A stretch of DNA of 64,000 bases from Neocallimastix lanati (nom. inval.) (GCA_016946835.1 JACVTC010000060.1:274001-338000); one strand, 5' to 3'; positions 1 through 9,846 are shown, counted from the stretch's first letter. Numbers and translations: made by a program. Notes: generated by a model not told the origin, from the sequence alone.

Positions 1-120
1 AAAGTTACTACAAAAACTAAAGTTTTCCAAAGTTTTTTTTTTTTTTTTTTTTTATTATAACTTTTATTATTATTAATATTAATATTAAATTATTAATTAT
101 TATTATTTAACAAAACTTAT

Positions 121-291
121 GGATAATCTGATAGTATACCCTGTCTGACGTGCAGCTTGCCTCTTCACGGCGTCATGCCACGCGGGTACCACGGCTACTG
201 TATTCAATATAAAATACAGCAGTCCAGAGCCTACTAGCCCAATTACTATGTAGGTTAAACTTAGCCCGGAAATCTATATCCAAGGCTTTGT
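121..291 (-). other. GC-richer structured leader block, copy 1 (element Z)
   Basis: About 170 nt with far more G+C than the surroundings, repeated with substitutions at 7686-7838 in the leader of A. A hairpin CTGTATT / 8-nt loop / AATACAG lies at 198-219. The A copy has CTATATT / same loop / AATATAG, so one G-C pair has become A-T with pairing kept. This suggests an RNA structure in the element leader, perhaps for packaging or translation. I recognise no RNA family. Confidence 0.55.
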
Positions 292-342
292 TAAATAATT
301 TAATTAATAAATAATATTAAATTTTATTTTTCTAATATTCCC

Positions 343-356
343 CGATATCTCCACCA
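343..356 (-). promoter_or_regulatory. Primer-binding site of element Z
   Basis: The plus strand reads CGATATCTCCACCA, which has the form of a tRNA 3' end including CCA; the element strand therefore carries TGGTGGAGATATCG. The identical 14 nt occur at the same place in A (8512-8525) and B (22003-22016). The primer tRNA should begin 5'-GGAGATA; I could not assign its amino acid. Confidence 0.8.
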
Positions 357-363
357 TAAATTA

Positions 364-1201
364 TGTTATGGTTCGGGTTTTATTAGAATTTTATTTAATT
401 ATTTATTTTTAATATTTTTCTGTCTACATTTTAATTATTGAAAAACTTCACTTATTTATACTTTTTGAAAAAAAATAAATATGTAAAGCCTTTCTACATT
501 TTATTATCATATTTAAAAAAAATATTTACTATTACTAATTACTTAAAATTTTATATTAATTTAAATTAACTAATTCATAAGTATTTTTATTTTAATAAAT
601 TTTGTTTATATAATTTTATATTATTTTTCATATACTAAAACTAAATTATTTAATATATACGAAAAGTAACAAGCAAAATTTAAAAAGATTTTACAGAAAA
701 ATAAAGTTATTTTAATCAAGAATGTTAATATAATATTCTTATATTTTATATAAAATAAATTTAAAAACTATAATATATTTAATATTTATTATTAATCAAT
801 TAAGATTTGATTTTATTTGTGGGGAATAAAAATATAAAATAATCAATTTAAAAATAAAATAAAATACTAAAAAGAATACAAGTTTAATATTGATACAATA
901 TAATAATAATATAATAATATATTTGAAAATAAAAATAAAATATTAATATTGATAATAAACACTTTAATAAAATAATAAAATTTAAGGTTAAATTATAGAT
1001 ATTGATATTAATAATAAAAATATAAAATTATTGATAATATTTTAGAAACTTTTAATAAAAATATAAAAAAAATAAATATATTTAGAAAATATTTTAGTAT
1101 AGAAAATATAGTAAAGTAATATTAAGTAAAGAATAATATAATGGATTCTAAAATAAGTTGAAATTCTAATTAATAATCCATTATATGTTCGTTCTTTACC
1201 A
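364..1201 (-). repeat. 5' LTR of element Z
   Basis: On the plus strand it begins TGTTATGGTTCGGG and ends TTCTTTACCA. The inner end lies 7 nt from the PBS. The outer 75 bp can fold back on itself: GTAAAGAA and ATAATGGATT near 1126-1144 pair with AATCCATTAT and TTCTTTAC at 1176-1200. The right LTR of element B has the same outer end and a similar foldback. Only one copy lies in the window, so the boundaries rest on TG/CA ends, PBS position and comparison with B. Confidence 0.65.
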
Positions 1202-1205
1202 AAAA

Positions 1206-1516
1206 TGTTAAGGTTTTAGAGAATTAAATAAAAATAAAGTAAGGAAACACAAATTTTATTTATTTATTTATTTTATTTATTTATTTTATTAAATTTATTT
1301 GATTTTATTTGATGATATTTAAAAATTAGTAGCAAAATTTACAACTATTTATACTTTTTTTTTCAAGGCATAAAAGTTGTTCTTGCCACTAAATTACATT
1401 TTATTATTATTTTTCTTTTTATATATAAAAACTATTAAATTTAAATTGATTTTTATAATCAATTATATAAAATTTAATTATAACAATATAAATAAAATAC
1501 ATTTATAATATTAATA

Positions 1517-1571
<55 letters not shown>

Positions 1572-2059
1572 CTATCTAAAATATTACTAATAAGAATTTA
1601 TTTAATTGGCTAAAATTTTTATTACAATCTGTTAAAATATTCAAATAAAAATAAAAATACTATTCTAATATAAAGGTTTTTAATAAAATAAAATATTTTT
1701 CAATATAAAATAAAACATTTCGATATAAAATTTTATAATAAAAGTTAAAATATAATATATAAATTTTTAATTATCAATATATAAAAATATTATTAATACA
1801 AATTTTCATTATTAATATAAAAATAAAAAAAATAAGATTTATTATTAATATTGTTAATATAAGTTTTAAATATATAAAAATATTACTATTAATATAAGAT
1901 TTAATATAAAAATTATAAAGTTTAATATAATTTTTGATCTAATTTTTAATCTTTGAATTTAAAAATTTATTAAAGTACAAAAATAATAATGTACACATAA
2001 TGTATTAGAAATAAATCGTAGATTTAATTAAGAATGCATTATTTAGTACATTCTTATCA
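1206..2059 (-). repeat. 3' LTR of element A (left copy)
   Basis: 854 bp, beginning TGTTAAGGTTTTAG and ending GTACATTCTTATCA on the plus strand, matched by 8532-9383. Contains a T run of nearly 50 bases at about 1520-1566. Confidence 0.9.
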
Positions 2060-2072
2060 AGATGCCCCGACG
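2060..2072 (-). promoter_or_regulatory. Probable polypurine tract of element A
   Basis: On the element strand CGTCGGGGCATCT lies directly before the 3' LTR and just after the pol stop. A G-run followed by CAT next to the LTR start resembles the plus-strand primer of Ty3-type elements. Assigned by position and purine content only. Confidence 0.4.
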
Positions 2073-2077
2073 AAGAC

Positions 2078-5000
2078 TCAAGCTTCTCTGTAAGCGGAGT
2101 TAAACTTTACTAAATTTTTAAAATGAACATTCCTATCGAGTTGTTTCCCAGTTTTCTGATCGATTAAGGTTGCCGTGTTGAATTGAATTTTTAAAATTTT
2201 AAATGGTCCATTGTAATATGGTTCTAGCTTAGTGCGGCTAAAGTTTCTAACAAGAACAAGATCACCAGCTTTTAATTCTTTTCCTTTTTTCATACTTATT
2301 TGTTCTTCTCGTCTTGTTGCCCAATACTTGTTAGCATTCTTCACATTTTCGCATGCTTCTCTAGTCCATTGATAATGACGAACAAATTTTTCCATTAAAA
2401 TTTCATCATACGATTTACCTGCATTTTCAATTGTTCTTATGGCTATATCATAAGGCTGTTGGTCTTCTCTTCCATATACTAATTCAAAACTAGAATGTCC
2501 GGTAGCTGTGTTTTTGGTAGTTCGAAGTGCCCATAAAGCAGAAGGTAAAACTTCATCCCAATCTTGATTTTTCCTTCCTAATAAACGAAGTAATTTTCCA
2601 ATTTCTTTATTTCGGTTTTCAGTGAGACCATTGGATTCAGGGTGATAGGTAGCTATGAATTTTACATAAACATCATAAAGATCAAGAAAGATTTTAGTCA
2701 TATCAGAAGTGAATTGGACTCCATTATCTGTAGTAATAACTTGAGGCACACCATGTCTTGCAAAAACGTTTATTAAAAATTTAATTATATCAGAGGAAGT
2801 TATGTTTTCAGTGGGTTCGGCTTCAACCCATTTGGTAAAGTAATCAACAGTTACTATAATATATTGATTATTATTTCTTGTTTTTGGTAACGGTCCTATA
2901 ATATCTAATCCTAAATGCACAAAGGGACCCTCCACTTTAGTTGGATGGTTTTCGGTTGGTTCTGGATATGGTTGAGGACGATTTAACTGGCATTTTTCAC
3001 AATTACTAACAATTCTTTTGATATCTTTAATCATATGATTCCAATAAAAGTTTTTCTTAAGTCTTTGATATGTTTTGTAATATCCTTCGTGGCCAATATT
3101 ATGAGCTTCTAAAATTAATTTAAACCTTTCATTTTCGTCCGTTATTAATTTTCTATAATTTCCATTGTCGATAAAATAATCTTCACCATCAATAACAGTA
3201 AACTTTTCATTAATAAATTCCTTTATAACTTTAGATAATAATTCTTCATTATTTCCATTAGTAATTTTTGTTAATAATATCTTTCTCTCTTCCTTACTTT
3301 TCATTCTTGAAAGAGCATCAGCTAACACATTCTTTTTGCCTGATTCATATTTTATATTAATTCCGAGCATACTAGCGGTTAGACACCATCTTGTTTGCCT
3401 TGCATTCAAAGGTTCTTTATTCTTAAATAAACCAACTAATGGTTTATGATCTGTGTAAATAGTTGTAGGTAATGGATTTCCTTCAATATAAGATTTAAAT
3501 TTAGTCATACAGTAAAACAAAGCGGTTCCTTCTAAATCGGTAATACCATAATTCTTTTCAGCTTTCTTTAAACTTCTACTTATAAAGTGTATTGGATGCT
3601 CCTTACCGGTTTCTTCTTCTTTTTGTAAAAGAACTCCACCAATTCCATTATACGAAGCATCAGTTCTAATGATAAAAGGTTTGTCAAATGACGGAAATTT
3701 TAGAATAGGTGCATTGATTAATTTTTCTTTTAGGAGTTCAAAGCTTTCTTGTTGTTCTTTATTCCATTCATATTTGGTATTCTTTTTCAATAATTTACAT
3801 AAAGGTGAGGTAATTTGAGCATATTTAGGAATAAAATCACGATAATATCCCACTGCTCCTAAAAATGATCTTAATTCATGAAGTGATGAAGGGGCTTCCC
3901 ACTTCTTAATAGCTGTTATCTTACTTTCCATGGGACTTAATCCTTTAGTAGTAAGTTTGTGACCTAATACATCAACTTCAGTTTGAAGAAAATGGCACTT
4001 TTCAATATTAATTTTTAACTTGTTTTCTTTAAATACTTCTAATACTTGTTTAATATGAATTAAATGTTCTTCGATACTTTTTGAATAGATCAAAACATCA
4101 TCAATAAATACATAAACAAATTCACCAATAAAAGGGAATAAAATTTTATTCATTTCTCTTTGGAAGGTTGAGGGAGCTCCAGTAAGTCCAAAAGGCATAA
4201 CCTTAAATTGATAATTTCCAAACTTAGTAGTGAAAGTGGTTACTTCAACGCTTTCTTCATCCATTAAGATTTGGTGAAAACCAGAAAATAAATCAAGAGT
4301 TGTAAATATTTTAGCTCCTCCGAGACTATCAAAAATTTCATCTATATATGGAACTGAATAAGAATCTTTTTCTGTCATATCATTGACTTTTCGGTAGTCA
4401 ATGCACAAGCGCCACTTTCCATTGTGTTTTAGAATGAGTACTACTGGAGATGACCATTCTGAACAGGATGGTTCTATCAATCCTTTCTTAATAAGCTTTG
4501 TAAGTTCTTCTTTTAAGATATCTGATTTTAATTTAGTTAACCTATAACTTCTTAATTTTACTGGCTTTGCATTTGCTTTCAAACGGATCTTATGTGGTGA
4601 AAGTTTAGAAGGAGTTAGTTCTTCTGTTGAAGTGGCAACTATGTCAATCATTTCTTTGAGAATTTTAATAATTTGTTCTTTATAATCTTTATTTAAGGTA
4701 CTTAAAAATTCATCACTCTCAATAAATTCCATTGGAGTTAATTCCTTTATAATTTCCTTTTCATTATTCGTTTCTTCAACTTTTCTAATAGTGCAGATTA
4801 TACTTTCTTCATCATAATATTGATTATTTATTTTAGCTATTTCTTCGTATTCACTTTCTGACAAAAGTTTACATAGACTGTTTAAGGTTGGATGAATAAA
4901 TAAACAATGATCGATTTGAGTTTTAAAGTTTATTAACATATCATAAAATGAGTCTTCTTTCTCAATAATTCTAAAGTCCGCATTAAATTCATAATTATTA

Positions 5001-6082
5001 ATTTTTACTGGTAATCGAACAATAATTCCTTCCGAGTATTCTTCATCTTGTGTTGCTAGTTGGATTCTTCCACGACTTTTTCCAACTGTTTCATATTCAC
5101 CAGGTAATTTATCAAAATACTGCTTAGTAACGATGCTTAGGTTACTACAAGAATCAATTAAAAGTTTTCCTAGTACTCCGTCAACACTTGCATCAACCAT
5201 TGCTAAGTCTTCTTCGGCTACTTCATTACTTTTACTTATGTAGCTATGGTTATAGTTATTTACTAATAAAGTTCGTGCTATTACATTGTCTACAGTTCCA
5301 ATTATTTTAGACTTTTCTAACTTTAAACCTTGAGTTAATTGTGAACGAATTTTAGGACATGCATTCAAGAGTTGACCTATCGTAATACTGGATTTAAGAT
5401 TATTTAAATCATCCATAATATTGTAAGGTTCTTTATTATTCATCATTTTGATATTCCTTTTTACTAATTGAGTATTTCCATTATTAGTTTCCTTAGTTTT
5501 TGTTGAAATTAATTTTTCCAAAGTATTAGTTTTATTTTGTTGATTATCTTTATTCATTTCTAGATCTTCTATTTCATTATCGATTACAAGTATATCTTCA
5601 GATTCAACTTTTTCCTTTCCTTTTGATGAATAATTGTTGTTTTCTTCTTTACTTTCTCTTACTCTTGTCATATTTCTTAATTCCTTTTCTTTTTGTTTTT
5701 CTTTGTTAATATTTGGTTGAGTTAAAATTGAAGGAAGTATTTGATTTTTATAAACTTTATTTGGTTTATTATGCAGCTCATTTTCTTTCTTCTTTCTTAA
5801 AGCAGGAGTTGCAAAAGGACGTGGATTATCTTTTAAACTTTTATGTACTTTCTTGGAATTATTTTCTTCTTTTTCGCTGTTATTATCATTCATTTTTCTT
5901 TTTACAGCATTTATAATGATATCATCCTCACTTTCAGTTGTGTCACTAAAATCAGATTCTTCAGATTCTTCGTTAAAGGAATTATTATCAATTGGAGTAT
6001 TCTTAGTAAAAGTATTATTTTGTAAATTATTTAATGAAGCTATTGTTTTGTCATTGGGAGTGCTTCTGCTCCCATTTAGAAG
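2078..6082 (-). CDS. pol: Pol polyprotein of element A (protease, RT, RNase H, integrase), made by -1 frameshift
   Basis: About 1334 codons counted from the slippery site; the first in-frame Met is at 5893. Counting from that Met: a retropepsin-like segment with LIDSCSNLSIV near residue 245; RT with LCIDYRKVND, MPFGLTGAP and FIDD at about 596; RNase H with RTDAS near 743; a His/Cys zinc domain (H-x3-H ... CEKC); and an integrase core with Asp in LDIIGP (about 994), Asp in TTDNG (about 1054) and Glu in the ESNGLTEN segment (about 1088). There is no chromodomain. The N-terminal 230 residues are polar and contain a TIGQLLNACP motif also present in B and, less closely, E. The protease has D-S-C where D-T/S-G is usual. 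The frame is fully open. Confidence 0.92.
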   Translation of the reverse strand, partial: LLNGSRSTPNDKTIASLNNLQNNTFTKNTPIDNNSFNEESEESDFSDTTESEDDIIINAVKRKMNDNNSEKEENNSKKVHKSLKDNPRPFATPALRKKKENELHNKPNKVYKNQILPSILTQPNINKEKQKEKELRNMTRVRESKEENNNYSSKGKEKVESEDILVIDNEIEDLEMNKDNQQNKTNTLEKLISTKTKETNNGNTQLVKRNIKMMNNKEPYNIMDDLNNLKSSITIGQLLNACPKIRSQLTQGLKLEKSKIIGTVDNVIARTLLVNNYNHSYISKSNEVAEEDLAMVDASVDGVLGKLLIDSCSNLSIVTKQYFDKLPGEYETVGKSRGRIQLATQDEEYSEGIIVRLPVKINNYEFNADFRIIEKEDSFYDMLINFKTQIDHCLFIHPTLNSLCKLLSESEYEEIAKINNQYYDEESIICTIRKVEETNNEKEIIKELTPMEFIESDEFLSTLNKDYKEQIIKILKEMIDIVATSTEELTPSKLSPHKIRLKANAKPVKLRSYRLTKLKSDILKEELTKLIKKGLIEPSCSEWSSPVVLILKHNGKWRLCIDYRKVNDMTEKDSYSVPYIDEIFDSLGGAKIFTTLDLFSGFHQILMDEESVEVTTFTTKFGNYQFKVMPFGLTGAPSTFQREMNKILFPFIGEFVYVFIDDVLIYSKSIEEHLIHIKQVLEVFKENKLKINIEKCHFLQTEVDVLGHKLTTKGLSPMESKITAIKKWEAPSSLHELRSFLGAVGYYRDFIPKYAQITSPLCKLLKKNTKYEWNKEQQESFELLKEKLINAPILKFPSFDKPFIIRTDASYNGIGGVLLQKEEETGKEHPIHFISRSLKKAEKNYGITDLEGTALFYCMTKFKSYIEGNPLPTTIYTDHKPLVGLFKNKEPLNARQTRWCLTASMLGINIKYESGKKNVLADALSRMKSKEERKILLTKITNGNNEELLSKVIKEFINEKFTVIDGEDYFIDNGNYRKLITDENERFKLILEAHNIGHEGYYKTYQRLKKNFYWNHMIKDIKRIVSNCEKCQLNRPQPYPEPTENHPTKVEGPFVHLGLDIIGPLPKTRNNNQYIIVTVDYFTKWVEAEPTENITSSDIIKFLINVFARHGVPQVITTDNGVQFTSDMTKIFLDLYDVYVKFIATYHPESNGLTENRNKEIGKLLRLLGRKNQDWDEVLPSALWALRTTKNTATGHSSFELVYGREDQQPYDIAIRTIENAGKSYDEILMEKFVRHYQWTREACENVKNANKYWATRREEQISMKKGKELKAGDLVLVRNFSRTKLEPYYNGPFKILKIQFNTATLIDQKTGKQLDRNVHFKNLVKFNSAYREA

Positions 6083-6088
6083 TTTAAA
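6055..6088 (-). promoter_or_regulatory. -1 ribosomal frameshift signal of element A
   Basis: On the minus strand the gag codons TTA AAC are preceded by T, giving the heptamer TTTAAAC (6088-6082) in the correct phase. Seven nt later is a 6-bp stem TGGGAG / 8-nt loop / CTCCCA (6074-6055). The gag stop TAA lies in the spacer. Slippage by one base enters pol exactly. The same layout occurs in E and, weakened, in B. Confidence 0.85.
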
Positions 6089-6987
6089 GACTTTTTGGAA
6101 TATATTTCTTTTTTATTTTTTTCCATAATCTTATTTAATTGAGGGCAATAGTATGAGTAATGACCTTCTTCCTTACAGAAGAAGCAAGTTTTAACGGATA
6201 AATTTCTCATTTTCTGGGTTGATTCTTCTATAATATCTTGAGGTTTCGGTTTATTATTTGTTTGATTTGTTTGGAAAGTTTCGTTTCTTCTTTTAGGATA
6301 AAGTCTTGAAGTAGTACTGTTTTGATTATTTTGATTATGTTGGGAATTATTAACATTATAGGTATTAATATTATTGTTCCTTACAGAAAGTCTATCTACT
6401 TTCTCGGCAATTTTGAAAGCTTTATCCATACTTATATCATCTTTAAGGGATAATTTCTTCCAGGCTTCATAATTATTTTGAATAGAATCAATATAATCTA
6501 GTACACCAATGCGCTTTCTTCTCTTTTTATCAAGTTTAGTGTACAAAGTTCTATATCTTACATTAAAGTCTTTAATCTTTTCGTTTCTTTTAATTCGCAT
6601 TGCACGAAGTTCTTTAAGAAGTAAATTTTGGTCTTCTTTAATACCGTAAAAATTTTCAAGACTTGAAATAATTTTTTCAAGGGAAGGAAATTTAATATCA
6701 TCATCAACATTTTCTTCTTCATCATCATCTTCTTCTTCATCTGATGAATCATCACTTTCATCATCACTATCTTCTCCCAAATCTTCAATAACGCGTTGTA
6801 CTTCACCAGAGCTGGTAAGTAAACAAGCATTAAATATTGTTTCTGGATCTGTAATACCTTGTATCTTGATCCAAAGTTTTAATTCAGTAGCCCAGGACTT
6901 AATATCTAAATTGTCCTTGCTAAGTTTCACAATATCTCTTAATTCTTTTTTCAATTCTTTAAAGCTCAAAGTTGTTTCCTTGGACAT
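6076..6987 (-). CDS. gag: Gag nucleocapsid/capsid protein of element A
   Basis: 303 residues from the ATG at 6987-6985; an upstream TTG extension is unlikely to be used. The N-terminal half is a helical capsid-like region related to the gag of B (FKELKKELRDI, RDIVKLSKDNLD). An acidic stretch rich in Asp and Glu lies near residues 97-125. Conserved blocks YGIKEDQNLLLKELRAMRIK and RNEKIKDFN follow. One CCHC zinc knuckle, CFFCKEEGHYSYYC, lies near the C terminus and would bind element RNA. The last codons form the frameshift site, so most ribosomes should stop here and a minority make Gag-Pol. Confidence 0.9.
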   Translation of the reverse strand: MSKETTLSFKELKKELRDIVKLSKDNLDIKSWATELKLWIKIQGITDPETIFNACLLTSSGEVQRVIEDLGEDSDDESDDSSDEEEDDDEEENVDDDIKFPSLEKIISSLENFYGIKEDQNLLLKELRAMRIKRNEKIKDFNVRYRTLYTKLDKKRRKRIGVLDYIDSIQNNYEAWKKLSLKDDISMDKAFKIAEKVDRLSVRNNNINTYNVNNSQHNQNNQNSTTSRLYPKRRNETFQTNQTNNKPKPQDIIEESTQKMRNLSVKTCFFCKEEGHYSYYCPQLNKIMEKNKKEIYSKKSLNF

Positions 6988-7160
6988 TTTGTTTAAATAT
7001 TTCTTGTTGTATATTAATGAGGTGATTAAATAAGAATAAATTTGGAAATACAACTTTAAAAATATAATTTAATAGGTAATTTAATATCGAATCAATTTTT
7101 AAAACAATATATTTTAGTAACTTTTGAAAATAATAATTTTATTTGCTTTCTTTAGTAGAT

Positions 7161-7510
7161 ATAAGCTCGAAATCCTTATCGACAACTTAGTAGAAATTAT
7201 AAAGCACGAGGTTCTTTTCGACTACTTTATTAAGAATAATTTTAAGTTCGAAATCTTTATCGACAACTTAATAGAATAATTTTAAGTTCGAAGTCTTTAT
7301 CGACAACTTAATAGAATAATTTTAAGTTCGAAATCTTTATCGACAACTTAATAGAATAATTTTAAGTTCGAAATCTTTATCGACAACTTAATAGAATAAT
7401 TTTAAGTTCGAAATCTTTATCGACAACTTAATGGAATAATTTTAAGTTCGAAATCTTTATCGACAACTTAATGGAATAATTTTAAGTTCGAAATCTTTAT
7501 CGACCACTTG
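7161..7510 (-). repeat. 40-bp tandem hairpin repeats in the leader of element A
   Basis: Seven copies of a 40-bp unit start at 7241 and every 40 bp to 7481, with two decayed copies from about 7161. Each contains TTAAGTTCGA and TCGACAACTTAA, which pair around a short loop, so the leader RNA would carry a row of nearly identical hairpins just upstream of gag. The copies differ by single substitutions (AAGTCTTT versus AAATCTTT; AATAG versus AATGG). Confidence 0.85.
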
Positions 7511-7685
7511 AATTTTGTAATTTAGTATATTTGTAGTAATAAATTTAGAAGCAAAGTTTTATTTGTTATTTTCACCTTTCAAAAATTTTTCTTTTTAAAC
7601 GATAAATATTGTATTGTTATAGCTAATAAAATTATTAATTAATTATAATTATTAAATACAAAAAAAAATAATCTTTATTGTCGTA

Positions 7686-7838
7686 CAATCTGATAGTACA
7701 CACTGTCTGACGTGCAGCTTACCTAATGGTGTCATGCCACGCGTGTGCCACGATTACTATATTCAATATAAAATATAGCAGTTCAGAGCCCACTAGCCCA
7801 ATTACTATGTAGGATAAACTTAATCCGATAATCTATGT
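7686..7838 (-). other. GC-richer structured leader block, copy 2 (element A)
   Basis: Homologue of 121-291, including the shared GACGTGCAGCTT and GTCATGCCACGCG segments and the hairpin CTATATT / CAATATAA / AATATAG at 7757-7778. It lies about 670 nt upstream of the PBS in plus coordinates, that is, between PBS and gag in the element. Confidence 0.55.
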
Positions 7839-8087
7839 ACGGAATAAAAAAAATTTTAAAAGTATTCAATAATATTTTTATTAACTAATAAAAATTAACT
7901 AAAAACACAATATTTTCAAAGTAAATTAAGATTCTTTTACAGGAATTATTAAACAAATAAAGTATCAGTAATAAAAAAAAATAAAAAAAATTTAAATGGC
8001 GAAGTTAGCCAAAGTCTGATACTTTATATAATAAAGTGCCTTATAACTAGCACAAAGAAAAGTAAAAAAAAATATATATAAAAAAAA

Positions 8088-8345
8088 CAATCTTACGCCT
8101 TCGGTGACGTAAGCTCCTTATTCGCCAGTGCTTGGAAAGTACCCGCACCTTCGTGTGTTGAAACGTTGAAGGCTGAACTATTATTACCGGGTCGGTAACC
8201 AAATACCTTCGTCTACTTTCCAATTAATCTCCAAATTAACTACTATTCAATAACCTACTATGAATAGAGTTAATTTGTTGCTATCTGAGAATACACTGTG
8301 TATGAGCTCTATCCGCTCCTTGTTATAATTTTACAAAATTTGTTT
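8088..8345 (-). other. Second GC-richer block in the leader of element A
   Basis: A patch of balanced base composition inside an A/T leader, without a long frame on either strand. It includes inverted repeats such as CTTACGCC ... GACGTAAG near 8092-8111. Slightly downstream, GTTAATC / AAAG / GATTAAC at about 8416-8433 is a perfect 7-bp hairpin. It is absent from the shorter leader of Z. Function unknown. Confidence 0.4.
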
Positions 8346-8511
8346 TTTTAGAATCTTAATTTTACTTATTTAAAAAAAATTTTTTTTATATATATATATC
8401 AAACAAGCGCCATGGGTTAATCAAAGGATTAACGACTTACTTGTTTATCAATATAAAATAAAAAAAATTAAAAAAATCTATGTTATTTACTATTATTTCT
8501 ATTTAATTCCC

Positions 8512-8525
8512 CGATATCTCCACCA
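8512..8525 (-). promoter_or_regulatory. Primer-binding site of element A
   Basis: Plus strand CGATATCTCCACCA, six nt from the inner edge of the 5' LTR; identical to the PBS of Z and B. It indicates priming from a tRNA 3' end with CCA. Confidence 0.85.
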
Positions 8526-8531
8526 TATAAA

Positions 8532-8842
8532 TGTTAAGGTTTTAGAGAATTAAATAAAAATAAAGTAAGGAAACACAAATTTTATTTATTTATTTATTTT
8601 ATTTATTTATTTTATTAAATTTATTTGATTTTATTTGATGATATTTAAAAATTAGTAGCAAAATTTACAACTATTTATACTTTTTTTTTCAAGGCATAAA
8701 AGTTGTTCTTGCCACTAAATTACATTTTATTATTATTTTTCTTTTTATATATAAAAACTATTAAATTTAAATTGATTTTTATAATCAATTATATAAAATT
8801 TAATTATAACAATATAAATAAAATACATTTATAATATTAATA

Positions 8843-8895
<53 letters not shown>

Positions 8896-9383
8896 CTATC
8901 TAAAATATTACTAATAAGAATTTATTTAATTGGCTAAAATTTTTATTACAATCTGTTAAAATATTCAAATAAAAATAAAAATACTATTCTAATATAAAGG
9001 TTTTTAATAAAATAAAATATTTTTCAATATAAAATAAAACATTTCGATATAAAATTTTATAATAAAAGTTAAAATATAATATATAAATTTTTAATTATCA
9101 ATATATAAAAATATTATTAATACAAATTTTCATTATTAATATAAAAATAAAAAAAATAAGATTTATTATTAATATTGTTAATATAAGTTTTAAATATATA
9201 AAAATATTACTATTAATATAAGATTTAATATAAAAATTATAAAGTTTAATATAATTTTTGATCTAATTTTTAATCTTTGAATTTAAAAATTTATTAAAGT
9301 ACAAAAATAATAATGTACACATAATGTATTAGAAATAAATCGTAGATTTAATTAAGAATGCATTATTTAGTACATTCTTATCA
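8532..9383 (-). repeat. 5' LTR of element A (right copy)
   Basis: 852 bp matching 1206-2059 essentially throughout. On the element strand it starts TGATAAGAATG and ends CCTTAACA. It ends 14 nt before the mature 5' end of tRNA-Arg 1, so it now supplies the upstream flank of that gene. Confidence 0.9.
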
Positions 9384-9397
9384 AAAAAATGGAAATG

Positions 9398-9471
9398 GCT
9401 CGCGTAGCCTAATCGGATAGGGCGTCAGACTTCTAATCTGAAGATTGCGGGTTCAAGTCCCGCCGTGAGTG
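9398..9471 (+). tRNA. tRNA-Arg(UCU) copy 1
   Basis: Full 74-nt cloverleaf: acceptor GCTCGCG pairs with CGTGAGT, anticodon loop CTTCTAA with anticodon TCT, T arm GCGGG-TTCAAGT-CCCGC, discriminator G. No intron and no encoded CCA. T runs follow from about +6, suited to Pol III termination. The native 5' flank has been replaced by element A. Confidence 0.97.
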
Positions 9472-9846
9472 CTTATTTTTAATTTTATTTTTTTTTTATT
9501 CTATTTTATTTTATTGCTTAATTTTTTTTTTTTTTTAAAAAAAAAAATTTATATTATTTAACGTTCTGGAGGGCAAGGTTCTTTGCTAATGAACTTTTTA
9601 TTTCTTTTTTTAAATATAATTCACTTTTTTTTATTTGGAGTAATTACTTTTTTTATTACATATTTTTACTATTTAAGAAAAAAATTATTATTATGCTACA
9701 ATTTTGATAAATAATATATATATATGTATATTTTTCATTTTTATTAATTTTTTTTTTTTTTTTTTAAAAAATAATATTCATGCAATTAATAGTAAAAAAA
9801 AAAAAGTTAAAAATTCGCAGTAATGGCAACTGTTAAGAAAACACAA
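9472..9846. other. Type II tRNA spacer
   Basis: A/T-rich spacer containing CTGGAGGGCAAGGTTC and TGCTAATGAACTTTTT, and ending in the conserved AGTAATGGCAACTGTTAAGA block (9819-9838) that normally precedes the next tRNA-Arg. Related spacers follow tRNA 3 and the tRNA pseudogene. No coding potential. Confidence 0.7.

Larger units (their letters stand above)
1..1201 (-). mobile_element. Element Z: 5' end of a Ty3/gypsy-type LTR element, cut by the window edge
   Basis: Read on the minus strand this is a 5' LTR (1201 down to 364), a primer-binding site (356-343) and part of a 5' leader that runs off the left edge. The PBS and a GC-richer leader block are shared with element A, so Z should be a relative of A; its coding region lies outside the window. 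Its LTR ends 4-5 nt before the left LTR of A, so the two elements are stacked on the same side of tRNA-Arg 1. Confidence 0.75.
1206..9383 (-). mobile_element. Element A: complete Ty3/gypsy LTR retrotransposon
   Basis: The LTRs at 1206-2059 and 8532-9383 read as the same sequence and differ mainly in poly-T length. Between them on the minus strand are a tRNA-type PBS, a leader of about 1.5 kb, gag, and pol in the -1 frame with protease, RT, RNase H and integrase in that order, which is the Ty3/gypsy order. All reading frames are open. Flanking 5 bp are AAAAA on both sides, a possible target duplication that is ambiguous in this A run. Fourteen nt separate the right LTR from tRNA-Arg 1. Near-identical LTRs and intact frames suggest a recent and possibly active copy. 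Confidence 0.9.

Noticed and set aside
8088-8345. Hammerhead or other self-cleaving ribozyme in the A leader
   Set aside because: I looked for the CTGATGA ... GAAA core on both strands and did not find it.
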